Made by a program: the position numbers and the translations under genes. A stretch of 64,000 nucleotides of DNA. Origin: Paracoccus hibiscisoli. Its GTDB lineage: Bacteria > Pseudomonadota > Alphaproteobacteria > Rhodobacterales > Rhodobacteraceae. The stretch is taken from NCBI RefSeq assembly GCF_005048265.1, contig NZ_SUNH01000021.1, forward strand, positions 1 to 64,000. The letters are read 5' to 3'. Under the pieces are notes generated by a model. That model worked only from the letters and a program-made list of their open reading frames with translations. It did not search any database and was not told where the DNA came from. This document shows positions 35,018 through 43,599 of the stretch, piece by piece (position 1 is the stretch's first letter; every line of letters begins with the position of its first letter).

Positions 35018-36235
35018 ATGGATACAAGACAGATGCTGGACCTGATCCTGACCGATGCCCGCCTGCCCCGGCCCGCCGATATCGGCATCGCGGATGGCCG
35101 CATTGTCGCGGTGGGCCGGGATCTGGGCCCCGCGCGCCAGACCCGCGACCTGGGCGGGCGCGCGGTCCTGCCTGGTCTGGTCGAGGCGCATATCCACCTG
35201 GACAAGGCCGGCATTCTCTGCCGCTGCGGCCAGTCGCACAGCCTGTCGCAGGCGGTGGCGACGGTCAGCGCGCTCAAGCGCGATTTCACCACCGCCGATG
35301 TCCGCACCCGCGGCGCCCGCGTGCTGGAGGCCGCCATCACCCAAGGCACCATGCATATGCGCAGCCATGTCGAGGTCGATCCCCGAGCTGGCCTACGCAG
35401 CCTGACCGCCCTGCTGGCCCTGCGCGACGACTATGCATTTGCGCTGGACCTGCAGATCTGCGCCTTTGCGCAAGAGGGGCTGACCAACGATCCGGGCACC
35501 GAGGCGCTTCTGGAACAGGCGCTGGATCTGGGCGCGGACCTGCTGGGCGGCTGTCCCTATACCGACACGGACCCGCTGGCGCAGATCGACCGCCTGTTCG
35601 CGATGGCGGTCCGGCGCGGGGTCGATCTGGATTTCCATGTCGATTTCGACCTGGACCCGGAAGGATCGCACATCCGGGCGATCTGCGAACGCACGATGCG
35701 CCACGGCTGGCGGGGGCGCGTAACCCTGGGCCACGCGACCAAGCTGGCGGTGATGGACGATGCGCGGCTGGCCGAACACGCGGCCCTGCTGGCACGCGCC
35801 GGGGTGGCGGTCGTGGCGCTGCCTGCGACGGACCTGTACCTGAACGGCATGGATCAGGGCCATCGTGCGCCCCGCGGCGTGGCGCCCCTGCATCTGCTGG
35901 AGGGGGTCACGGTCGCGGTGGCCACGAACAACGTGATGAACCCCTTCACCCCTTATGGCGATTGCGCGCTGCTGCGGATGGCGAACCTCTATGCCAATGT
36001 CATGCATCTGGGGGCGGATCATTTCGATACCTGCCTGGACATGGTGACCCACGGCCCCGCGCGGTTGATGGGGCTGCAGGGCTACGGGCTGGCGCCGGGC
36101 GACCGGGCCGATCTGATCGTGCTGGACGCGGCAAGCCCGGCGGAGGCGCTGGCCATGATCGCGCCGCCACTGATGGGGTTCAAGGCCGGACGGCAGAGCT
36201 TTGACCGCCCCGCCGCCCGGCTGCTGCGGCCCTAG
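35018..36235 (+). CDS. Cytosine-deaminase-like metal-dependent amidohydrolase
   Basis: Amidohydrolase-superfamily enzyme of 405 residues, closest in pattern to CodA-type deaminases. The first metal motif HIHLDKA is at about 58-64, followed by HVDFDLD, a later His in LGHATKLA, and ATNNVMNPFTPYGD. In CodA the corresponding stretch has a metal-binding Asp (HDDVMDPW); here it is Asn, so the substrate or mechanism may differ. It should deaminate or hydrolyse a cyclic nitrogen compound. It shares an operator with the NitT importer. Its TAG stop is shared (CTAG) with the convergent RidA gene. Confidence 0.82.
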   Translation: MDTRQMLDLILTDARLPRPADIGIADGRIVAVGRDLGPARQTRDLGGRAVLPGLVEAHIHLDKAGILCRCGQSHSLSQAVATVSALKRDFTTADVRTRGARVLEAAITQGTMHMRSHVEVDPRAGLRSLTALLALRDDYAFALDLQICAFAQEGLTNDPGTEALLEQALDLGADLLGGCPYTDTDPLAQIDRLFAMAVRRGVDLDFHVDFDLDPEGSHIRAICERTMRHGWRGRVTLGHATKLAVMDDARLAEHAALLARAGVAVVALPATDLYLNGMDQGHRAPRGVAPLHLLEGVTVAVATNNVMNPFTPYGDCALLRMANLYANVMHLGADHFDTCLDMVTHGPARLMGLQGYGLAPGDRADLIVLDAASPAEALAMIAPPLMGFKAGRQSFDRPAARLLRP

Positions 36236-36696
36236 CGCAGCTCGACCACCGCGTCGATCTCGACCAGCGCGTTGGCGGGCAGGGACGAGACATTGACGAC
36301 GGTCCGCGCGTGCCGCCCCGCGTCGCCCCACAGGTCGATGAACAGCTGAGACGCGCCGTTCACCACGAAGGGCCCCTGCCCGTAATCGGGGGGTGCGGCG
36401 ACAAAGCCGCCCAGACGGATCACCTGCGCCACGCGCGACAGCGATCCCGCCACCGCCCTGATCGAGAACAGCAGGTTCAGCGCGCACATCCGCGCCGCGG
36501 CCTGTCCGTCATCCATGTCGAAACCGGGGCCGATGGGGCCGAAATACTGGGGCACCCCCTCCCATTCGCAGATCTGGCCGGACAGGAACAGCAGGTTGCC
36601 GCTGATCTTGCCCGGCAGGAACAGCGCCCGCGACGGGGCGGAGGGCGGCAGCGTGTGGCCCAGTTCGGCCAGACGTGCCTCTATGGGACAGGTCAT
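36232..36696 (-). CDS. RidA/YjgF/YER057c family protein
   Basis: Rid-family protein of 154 residues, related to enamine/imine deaminases. The C-terminal HARTVVNVSSLPANALVEIDAV contains the Arg and Glu positions that mark active RidA-type proteins. The N-terminus is about 20 residues longer than E. coli RidA. Its ATG overlaps the amidase stop, and it is the last gene of the oligopeptide-type importer operon. It may hydrolyse a reactive enamine or imine formed from the imported compound, or act on a carbamate-like intermediate as in pyrimidine degradation. Confidence 0.85.
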   Translation of the reverse strand: MTCPIEARLAELGHTLPPSAPSRALFLPGKISGNLLFLSGQICEWEGVPQYFGPIGPGFDMDDGQAAARMCALNLLFSIRAVAGSLSRVAQVIRLGGFVAAPPDYGQGPFVVNGASQLFIDLWGDAGRHARTVVNVSSLPANALVEIDAVVELR

Positions 36697-37862
36697 GCGG
36701 CCTCCTGCGGCTGGCGGGCCAGCTGGCAGGCCAGCGCGATCAGCGACAGGTCCGACCCGCGCGGCCCGATCAGCGACAGGCCGAACGGCGCGCCGTCGAC
36801 CGTTCCGGCGGGAAACACCACCTGCGGCAGCCGCGCCATGCCCGCCACGCAGAGCAGCCGCTGCGCATCGTGGCGAAAGCTGTCAAAGACCGCGACCGGC
36901 GCGTCCAGCCGGAAGGGCGCGTCATGCACCACCGGGGCCAGCAGCACGCCATTCGCGCCCAGCAGCGCGTCCATGTGCCGCGCGAACCCCTCGCGCGCGG
37001 CGCGGCCTGCGGTGATCTGGTCGGGGGTCAGCGCCTCGGCCGCATCAGCGCGGGCGTCGATGCCGCGCACCAGCGGCATGCGGGACCGGCGGATGAAGGG
37101 CAGGATCGTCTCCTTCGCATCGGCCATCACGGCGGTCAGGAAGGTCGCATAGGCGGCCTCCACCCCATCGGGATAGACCGACACGGGCCGCGCGGACAGA
37201 TGGCCGAAGCCCGCCTGCCAGACCGCCCGGGCATCGCGCCCCAGCAGGGCCAGCATGTCGGTCGGCACCATCAGATCGGGCGCGGTCAGGGGCGCGCTGT
37301 CTGCCACCAGCACGGCGGCGGCGCGGGCCAGCACCGCCCCGTCGCGGGCAAAGACCCCGCAGGCGTCAAAGCTGGGCGCCAGCGCCATCGCGCCCTCCAT
37401 CGGGATCAGCCCATGCGTGGGCCGCCAGCCCCAGGTGCCGCAAAAGCTGGCCGGAGCGCGAACCGATCCGCCGGTATCCGACCCGATGGCGATATCGGCC
37501 AGGCCCCCCGCCACCGCCACCGCCGACCCCGATGACGACCCGCCCGGAATACGGTCGGGTGCTGCGGGGTTCACGGGCGTGCCGAAATGGGCGTTCATGC
37601 CGTACATGGACCAGGCCAGCTCATCGGTATGCACCTTGCCCACGAACCGCGCGCCCGCATCCAGCAGGGCCTGCACGCAGGGCGCGGTCATCTCATGCAC
37701 CGGGCTTTCGGCCAGCCAGGTCGGACAGCCCGCGCCGGTGCGGTATCCGGCGACGTGATAGATGTCCTTGACCGCCAGGGTCAGGCCCGACAGCGGGCCG
37801 TCCGCCGCATGGGCGACCGGTGCGGGTGGATAGGGCAGAAAGGCGTGATAGGGGTCATGCAT
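36693..37862 (-). CDS. Amidase-signature family hydrolase
   Basis: Amidase of 389 residues with the Ser-cisSer-Lys catalytic triad. The Lys is in LTLAVKDIYHV, the cis-Ser in PGGSSSGSAVAVA and the nucleophile Ser in IGSDTGGSVRAPA. It is shorter than GatA (about 480 residues), as free amidases often are. Its start overlaps the ATPase gene upstream by 8 bp and its stop overlaps ridA, so it is part of the importer operon. It probably releases ammonia or an amine from the imported substrate. Confidence 0.88.
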   Translation of the reverse strand: MHDPYHAFLPYPPAPVAHAADGPLSGLTLAVKDIYHVAGYRTGAGCPTWLAESPVHEMTAPCVQALLDAGARFVGKVHTDELAWSMYGMNAHFGTPVNPAAPDRIPGGSSSGSAVAVAGGLADIAIGSDTGGSVRAPASFCGTWGWRPTHGLIPMEGAMALAPSFDACGVFARDGAVLARAAAVLVADSAPLTAPDLMVPTDMLALLGRDARAVWQAGFGHLSARPVSVYPDGVEAAYATFLTAVMADAKETILPFIRRSRMPLVRGIDARADAAEALTPDQITAGRAAREGFARHMDALLGANGVLLAPVVHDAPFRLDAPVAVFDSFRHDAQRLLCVAGMARLPQVVFPAGTVDGAPFGLSLIGPRGSDLSLIALACQLARQPQEAA

Positions 37863-38838
37863 GGGCGATCTCCAACGGCTCGTCCGCGCGCAGGCAGGCG
37901 ACGCGGCGGCGCGGTCCGGGGGTGGCCACCGGCGGCAGCGCCGTGCGACAGGCGGGCAGCGCAAAGGCGCAGCGCGGCGCAAAGGGGCAGCTGTCGGGCC
38001 GCGTTTCCAAAGATGGCGGCGCGCCGGGGATGGCGTCCAGCCGCGCGCCGCGTTCCACATCATGCAGGTTCGCCGCCAGCAGGCCACGCGTATAGGGGTG
38101 GCGCGGGTCGCGGATGATGTCGTGGGTGCTGCCCTCCTCGACGATCTGGCCGGCATACATGACCGCGATCCGTTCCGAGATCTCGACCGCCACGCCGATG
38201 TCATGGGTGACAAAGATTACCCCCATGCCGAATTCGCGCTGCAATTCGCGCATCAAGAGCAGGATCTGGATCTGCACCGTCGCATCCAGCGCGGTCGTCG
38301 GCTCATCCGCCAGCAGCAGGCGCGGACGGCAGGCCAGGGCCAGCGCGATCATCACCCGCTGGCGCATGCCCCCGGACAATTCGTGCGGATAGTTCCGCAG
38401 CCGCCTTTCCGCGGACGGGATGCGCACGCGGTGCAGCATGTCCAGCGCCACCTCCATCGCATCGGCGCGGCTGATGCCCTTGTGGCGCATCACGGTCTCG
38501 GCGATCTGCTGGCCCACGGTATAGACCGGGTCCAGCGCCAGGCCGGGGTCCTGAAAGACCATCGACACGTCGCCGCCGCGATAGGCGCGCAGGGACCGCC
38601 CCGACAGCGTCATGATGTCGGTTCCGTCAAAGGTGATGTCGCCCGTCAGGTCGGTGCGCTTTTCCGGCAGCAGGCGCAGCAGCGTCTTCAGCGTGACGCT
38701 TTTGCCCGACCCGCTTTCGCCCAGCAGGGCCAGCGTTTCCCCCGGCATCAGCGTCAGGGACAGGTCGTTGATCGCATGGACATTCCGCGCGCCCTTGAAG
38801 CGGACGTTCAGATGGTCGATCTGCAGCAGCGGGGTCAT
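37855..38838 (-). CDS. Oligopeptide-type ABC transporter ATP-binding protein (DppD-like)
   Basis: ATPase subunit of 327 residues. It has Walker A GESGSGKS, the signature [15 protein letters not shown], Walker [14 protein letters not shown] and the C-terminal oligopeptide/dipeptide extension with a [14 protein letters not shown]-type cysteine set that in some members holds an Fe-S cluster. The ATG at 38838 overlaps the stop of the second ATPase gene; a longer reading to 38904 is not supported. Confidence 0.92.
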   Translation of the reverse strand: MTPLLQIDHLNVRFKGARNVHAINDLSLTLMPGETLALLGESGSGKSVTLKTLLRLLPEKRTDLTGDITFDGTDIMTLSGRSLRAYRGGDVSMVFQDPGLALDPVYTVGQQIAETVMRHKGISRADAMEVALDMLHRVRIPSAERRLRNYPHELSGGMRQRVMIALALACRPRLLLADEPTTALDATVQIQILLLMRELQREFGMGVIFVTHDIGVAVEISERIAVMYAGQIVEEGSTHDIIRDPRHPYTRGLLAANLHDVERGARLDAIPGAPPSLETRPDSCPFAPRCAFALPACRTALPPVATPGPRRRVACLRADEPLEIAHA

Positions 38839-39848
38839 GCGGGCACCCCCTGACCGGCGCGCGGATGGCCCGATGCGGGGTCGTGCAGGTGGCAGGCGAC
38901 CCAATGCGGCGACCCCTGCACCATCGGCCCCAGCACCGGGTGGCGCGCCTTGCAGACGTCAGCAGCAAACGCGCAACGGGTGTGGAACCGGCAGCCCGGC
39001 GGCGGGTCGATCGGGTTCGGCGGATCGCCGGTCAGCGGCGGCTTCTGCGTGCGGTTGTCCGGGTCCATCGACGGCATCGCCGAGAACAGCGACCGGGTAT
39101 AGGGATGCGCCTGTTCGGCCCAGATCATGTCGACCGGGGCCAATTCGACGACCTCTCCCAGATACATGACCAGGATGCGGTCCGAGATGTAGCGCACCAC
39201 GTTCAGATCATGGCTGATGAAGATATAGGTCAGCCCGAATTCCGCGCGCAGGTCGGACAGCAGGTTCAGGACCTGCGCCTCGACCGACTTGTCCAGCGCA
39301 CTGACGGCCTCGTCCAGAACCACGACCTTGGGCGACATGACCAGCGCGCGGGCGATGTTGATGCGCTGGCGCTGCCCACCCGACAATTCGTGCGGATAGC
39401 GGCCCGCGAACCGGTCGGGGTCCAGCCCCACCCGCGCCATCAGCCGTCGCGCCCGCCCCACCGGATCATCCAGCCCCTGCACCCGCGCGCCGAATGCGAT
39501 GCTGTCCAGGATGGTCATACGCGGGTTTAGCGACGCATAGCTGTCCTGAAACACCATCTGGATGTCGCGGCGCAGCGCGCGCAGGCTGATGTCGCGGCCA
39601 AGCGACTTGCCGCCCAACTCGATGTCGCCCTCGTCCCGGTCCACCAGCCCGATCAGCAGCTTGGCCGTGGTGGATTTGCCGCAGCCGGATTCGCCGACGA
39701 TGCCCAGGGTTTCGCCCGCGCGGACGTCAAAGCTGACCCCGTCCACGGCCTGGACCATGGCCTGCGTGCGGCCCAGGATGCCGCCCTTGATGGGAAAGTG
39801 CTTTTTCAGGTCGCGCACGCTCAGCAGGGGTTGGTCAGTCGCGGACAT
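38835..39848 (-). CDS. Oligopeptide-type ABC transporter ATP-binding protein (DppF-like)
   Basis: Second ATPase subunit, 337 residues. It has Walker A GESGCGKSTTAKLL, the signature LSGGQRQRINIARAL, Walker B VVVLDEAVSALDKSV (Glu followed by Ala where most have Pro) and a C-terminal CRFHTRCAFAADVC cysteine set. The N-terminus (FPIKGGILGRTQAMVQAVDG) is characteristic of DppF/OppF. It overlaps the DppC-like gene by 14 bp. Confidence 0.92.
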   Translation of the reverse strand: MSATDQPLLSVRDLKKHFPIKGGILGRTQAMVQAVDGVSFDVRAGETLGIVGESGCGKSTTAKLLIGLVDRDEGDIELGGKSLGRDISLRALRRDIQMVFQDSYASLNPRMTILDSIAFGARVQGLDDPVGRARRLMARVGLDPDRFAGRYPHELSGGQRQRINIARALVMSPKVVVLDEAVSALDKSVEAQVLNLLSDLRAEFGLTYIFISHDLNVVRYISDRILVMYLGEVVELAPVDMIWAEQAHPYTRSLFSAMPSMDPDNRTQKPPLTGDPPNPIDPPPGCRFHTRCAFAADVCKARHPVLGPMVQGSPHWVACHLHDPASGHPRAGQGVPA

Positions 39849-40716
39849 TCATCGCACTCCTCAAACCGTCGCTGAGCAGGTTCAGGCACAGCGAGGTGGC
39901 AAAGATCATCACCCCCGGCAGCGCCGCCAGCCACGGGTTCACATAGATCGCGGACCGCAGCGTGTTCAGCATCAGCCCCCATTCGGGTTCGGGCGGGCGC
40001 ACGCCGATGCCCAGAAAGGACAGCCCCGCCGCCAGGATCATGCAGACCGATGTCAGCGAGGTCGCATAGACGAAGATCGGCGACAGCACGTTGCCGATCA
40101 CATGCACCCGGATCACCGTCAGCGCATTGGCCCCCGACGCCCGCGCCGCGTCGATATAGTCCAAGCTGCGCACGCCGGAGGTCACCGCCTCGGCCACGCG
40201 GGTCACGGGCGGAATGAACACGATGGTCAGCGACACGAGGCTGTTCAGCACCCCCGCGCCCAGAGCGCCCGAGATGGCGATGGCCAGCAGGACAGACGGA
40301 AAGGCAAAGAACACGTCCACGACCCGCATGATGATCGTGTTGGTGATGCCGCCGACATAGCCCGCGATGATCCCCAACGTGCCGCCGATGAAGAACGCCA
40401 GCACCACCGGCATCAGCCCGATGAACAGCGTCAGCCGCCCGCCATAGATCAGGCGGGACAGCATGTCGCGGCCCTGCTCATCCGTGCCCAGCAGGTGTCC
40501 GGGCGTGCCAGGGGCCGATAGACGGGCGATCATGCTGCCCTGATAGGGGTCGGCCAGACCCAGCCAGGGTGCGAACACCGCCGACAGGACCAGCGCGGCC
40601 AGAATGACAGCGCAGATCATCGCGACCGGATCGCGGCGCAGGCGCGACAGCACGCCCGACCAGTATCCGCGCTGCGCGGGGGGAACGACGGGAATGTCGG
40701 TGGTCACCTGCACCAT
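39835..40716 (-). CDS. Oligopeptide-type ABC transporter permease (DppC-like)
   Basis: Permease of 293 residues with about six helices. The family features LLGTDEQGRDMLSRLIYGGR and the EAA loop AVTSGVRSLDYIDAARASGA are present. The order DppA-B-C-F-D then amidase and RidA, with very short gaps, marks a seven-gene operon. Confidence 0.92.
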   Translation of the reverse strand: MVQVTTDIPVVPPAQRGYWSGVLSRLRRDPVAMICAVILAALVLSAVFAPWLGLADPYQGSMIARLSAPGTPGHLLGTDEQGRDMLSRLIYGGRLTLFIGLMPVVLAFFIGGTLGIIAGYVGGITNTIIMRVVDVFFAFPSVLLAIAISGALGAGVLNSLVSLTIVFIPPVTRVAEAVTSGVRSLDYIDAARASGANALTVIRVHVIGNVLSPIFVYATSLTSVCMILAAGLSFLGIGVRPPEPEWGLMLNTLRSAIYVNPWLAALPGVMIFATSLCLNLLSDGLRSAMNVRD

Positions 40717-40719
40717 GGG

Positions 40720-41673
40720 TCAGCTCCTCTTGATGCGGGGGTCGATGGCGGCCTGGGCCACATCGACGATCAGGTTCATGCCGACGAAGAACATCGCCAG
40801 CACCAGGATCGTGCCCTGCAGCAGCGGCAGGTCGCGCTGAAAGATCGCGTTGGACAAAAGGAACCCCGAACCGGGCCAGTTGAACACCGTCTCGATCAGG
40901 ATCGACCCGCCCAGCAGATAGCCCAGCTGCAGCCCCATCACCGACAGGGCCGTTGCGGCCGCGTTGCGCGCCACATGGCGCAGCACGTCGCCGCGGCTGA
41001 GGCCCTTGGCGTATAGGGCCGTCACGAAATCCATCGACAGGATGTCGCCCGCCAGCGCCCGCACGGTGCGTGCAACGATGCCGATGGGCACCACCGCCAG
41101 CGTCACGGCGGGCAGGACCAGGTGGCGCATATGCGCCCAGTCCCACTGCCAGTCCTGCGACCCGCCCGGCCCCGCGCCCATCGACGGCAGCCAGCCCAGA
41201 TTGACCGAAAAGATGATGACCAGCACGATCCCCAGCCAATAGTTCGGCACCGACACCCCGGTGATCGAAAGCGCCGTCACCGCCCGGTCCAGCAGGGTGT
41301 CGCGGAAATACCCCGCCAGGAACCCCAGGAACGTGCCGATCGGGAAGGCGATCACCGCCGCCGCCGCCGCCAGCAGCAGCGAATTGCCGACCGCGCCGAA
41401 CACTTCGTCCGCGACGGGGCGGCCCGACGCGATGGACCGGCCCATCTCTCCCTGCAGCAGGTTGCTGATCCAGATCAGGTACTGGACCGGCACCGGCTTG
41501 TCCAAACCATAGGCCGCGCGCATCGCGGCCTGCTGTTCGGCGGTGGCATCGACCGGCATGATGGCCGTCAGCGGGTCGCCCGGCGCGATCTGCACCAGCG
41601 CGAAACACACGACCGACACCCCGAAGGCCACCGGCAGCACAAGGATCAGGCGTCGAAGGAAATAGCTGAGCAC
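40720..41673 (-). CDS. Oligopeptide-type ABC transporter permease (DppB-like)
   Basis: Permease of 317 residues. It begins with the DppB-type LSYFLRRLILVLPVAFGVSV and has PGDPLTAIMP after the first helix and the EAA-type loop ALAGDILSMDFVTALYAKGL. The start codon is GTG at 41673; the nearby ATG is out of frame. It is separated from the DppC-like gene by 3 bp. Confidence 0.92.
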   Translation of the reverse strand: MLSYFLRRLILVLPVAFGVSVVCFALVQIAPGDPLTAIMPVDATAEQQAAMRAAYGLDKPVPVQYLIWISNLLQGEMGRSIASGRPVADEVFGAVGNSLLLAAAAAVIAFPIGTFLGFLAGYFRDTLLDRAVTALSITGVSVPNYWLGIVLVIIFSVNLGWLPSMGAGPGGSQDWQWDWAHMRHLVLPAVTLAVVPIGIVARTVRALAGDILSMDFVTALYAKGLSRGDVLRHVARNAAATALSVMGLQLGYLLGGSILIETVFNWPGSGFLLSNAIFQRDLPLLQGTILVLAMFFVGMNLIVDVAQAAIDPRIKRS

Positions 41674-41725
41674 GGCATGCGTCCCTGGCTTGGCCGCACC
41701 CGCACGGGGCGCGGCCGGTTGCGGG

Positions 41726-43330
41726 TCAGTCGGCCATCGTGATGGACGAGAAGTTCAGGTACCAGTTCTGCGGCTGCACGAACCCCTGCACCTTGGGCGA
41801 CATCGCCCGTGGTGCGACGTCATGCGTGACCATCAGGAACAGCGCGTCATCGACGAATTTTTCGTGCGTTCGGCGCATCACCTCGTCCTGTTCGGCGGCG
41901 TCGAAGGTGGTCTTGATCTCCTCGAACAGGGCCTGCATGTCATCGTCGCAATAATGGCCCCAGTTGGTGCCGTTGGGTGCGACCAGGTCACAATCCAGGT
42001 GCCGGATGAAGCCGGTGAACGGGTCCTGGATGAAATAGGTGAAGTTGATCGACTGCGACCCCTCGACCGACGGATCGGCGGCGCCCGCGCGCCACAGGTT
42101 GATCATCTGGTTCCACTCGACGACCATGAACTCGACGTCGATCCAGGCCTGGGCCAGCGACTGCTGGATGTATTCGTTCATCGGCAGCGGCAGCATCTGC
42201 CCCGACCCGGAGGGAGAGATCAGCGCCTTGACCGACAGGCGGTTGTCGGGGCCAAAGCCCGCCTCGGTCATCAGGGCCTGCGCGGCCTCCAGGTCATAGG
42301 TCACGTCAAAGGTGGGTTCCCCGAACCACTGCGATTCCGGCGGCATGAAGCCCTTGGCCGGGATCATCAGCCCGCCCAGCAGCGCGCCCATCGATTCGCG
42401 GTCGATGGCCAGGTTCGCGGCCTTCCGCACGCGGATATCGTTCCAGGGCGACCCTTCGACCCGGCTCAGGTGCCAGGTCCAGTTATGCGGCAGCGCGTTC
42501 GAGGTGATCTCGAACCCGTTGCCCTGCATGGCGGGGATGGTATCGGGGGCCGGCGCCTCGATCCAGTCGACCTGCCCCGACATCAGCGCCGCCGAGCGCG
42601 CATTCGATTCCGGCAGCGGGATCAGCACCAGCCGGTCCAGCTTGGGGATGCGCGTCTCGTCCCAGTAATCGGCAAAGGGCACCAGTTCGGCCCGTTCGCG
42701 CGGCACGAACGACGTCATCATCCACGGCCCGGTCCCCGACGGCTTGGCCGCGACCTGCTCCCAGTCCTTGTCCAACGCCTCCCAATTCGCCTTGGAGGAC
42801 ATCATAACCCAGGCCAGCTGATAGGGCAGCGTCGCGTCGGGCTCATGGGTGATGATCTCGACCGTCAGATCGTCCACCGCGCGATAGCTGGCGATGGCGG
42901 GAACCCGCGACTTGCCCTGCGCGGACTGGCGCGGGTCGTATTGCTCGGCGCCCTCGTCCAGCAGCTTGTCCAGGTTCCAGACCACGTTTTCGGCGTTGAA
43001 CGGGCTGCCGTCGTGGAACGTCACCCCCTCGCGCAGGGTGAAGGTCCAGCGCGTGCGGTCGGCCTCGTCGGCCTCCCATGCGGTGGCCAGGCCCGGCACC
43101 AGGCCGGACGGGCCGTCGCCCTGCGTCAGGTCCCAGTTGATCAGCGCGTCATAGACCGTATAGCCGATAAAGCGCAGCCCCTCGCCGCCCTGATCGGGCT
43201 GGCCGGTGGTCAGGGGAATGTCGGCGGCGGTCATGCCGATGCGCAGCGTGCCCTGGGCCATGGCGGCCGGTGCGGCCAGAACGGCCACCGAAAGCGCCAG
43301 CGCGGCGATGCCTTTTCTCAGATCAAGCAA
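41726..43330 (-). CDS. Family 5 extracellular solute-binding protein (DppA/OppA-like)
   Basis: Periplasmic binding protein of 534 residues, the usual size. A signal peptide ends at about AAPAAMA, followed by TLRIGM. Family 5 landmarks are LREGVTFHDGSPFNAENVVW and VRKAANLAIDRESM. The start is TTG at 43330 with GGGAGA 7 bp upstream. It heads the seven-gene operon. Although the family binds peptides, many members carry sugars, nickel or other compounds; the amidase and RidA in the operon suggest a nitrogenous amide ligand. Confidence 0.9.
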   Translation of the reverse strand: MLDLRKGIAALALSVAVLAAPAAMAQGTLRIGMTAADIPLTTGQPDQGGEGLRFIGYTVYDALINWDLTQGDGPSGLVPGLATAWEADEADRTRWTFTLREGVTFHDGSPFNAENVVWNLDKLLDEGAEQYDPRQSAQGKSRVPAIASYRAVDDLTVEIITHEPDATLPYQLAWVMMSSKANWEALDKDWEQVAAKPSGTGPWMMTSFVPRERAELVPFADYWDETRIPKLDRLVLIPLPESNARSAALMSGQVDWIEAPAPDTIPAMQGNGFEITSNALPHNWTWHLSRVEGSPWNDIRVRKAANLAIDRESMGALLGGLMIPAKGFMPPESQWFGEPTFDVTYDLEAAQALMTEAGFGPDNRLSVKALISPSGSGQMLPLPMNEYIQQSLAQAWIDVEFMVVEWNQMINLWRAGAADPSVEGSQSINFTYFIQDPFTGFIRHLDCDLVAPNGTNWGHYCDDDMQALFEEIKTTFDAAEQDEVMRRTHEKFVDDALFLMVTHDVAPRAMSPKVQGFVQPQNWYLNFSSITMAD

Positions 43331-43455
43331 GGTCGTTCTCCCTGTTGGCCGGGGTCATGATGCGCCCCGAATTGGGGTCACCCTTGACCATGGGGCAGCC
43401 GGATGCACCGGTGGCCGGACCGGGCGAACGGGGCCAGACGGAAAAAACCCGATGC

Positions 43456-43486
43456 CTGCCCGACGGGCAGTCAGATTGCTGACAAT
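43456..43486. promoter_or_regulatory. Two operator-like palindromes between the divergent importer and racemase-like genes
   Basis: CTGCCCG-A-CGGGCAG (43456-43470) is a perfect 15-bp palindrome, followed 4 bp later by ATTG-CTGA-CAAT (43475-43486), a shorter palindrome of the kind bound by FadR-subfamily GntR proteins. Both lie in the 269-bp divergent gap and could control the importer operon, the racemase-like gene or both. The regulator is not identified, and the sites do not match the operators at 33707 or 34984. Confidence 0.35.
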
Positions 43487-43599
43487 TTCTGCACGCAGGG
43501 ATTTCACGCAAGCTGCGGACCGGGCAACACTGGACATCCGCGGCGATCTTTTGGCCCGCTTTGCCCTGCCCGTCACCCTGCTCAAGGACCGCGCCGCCC

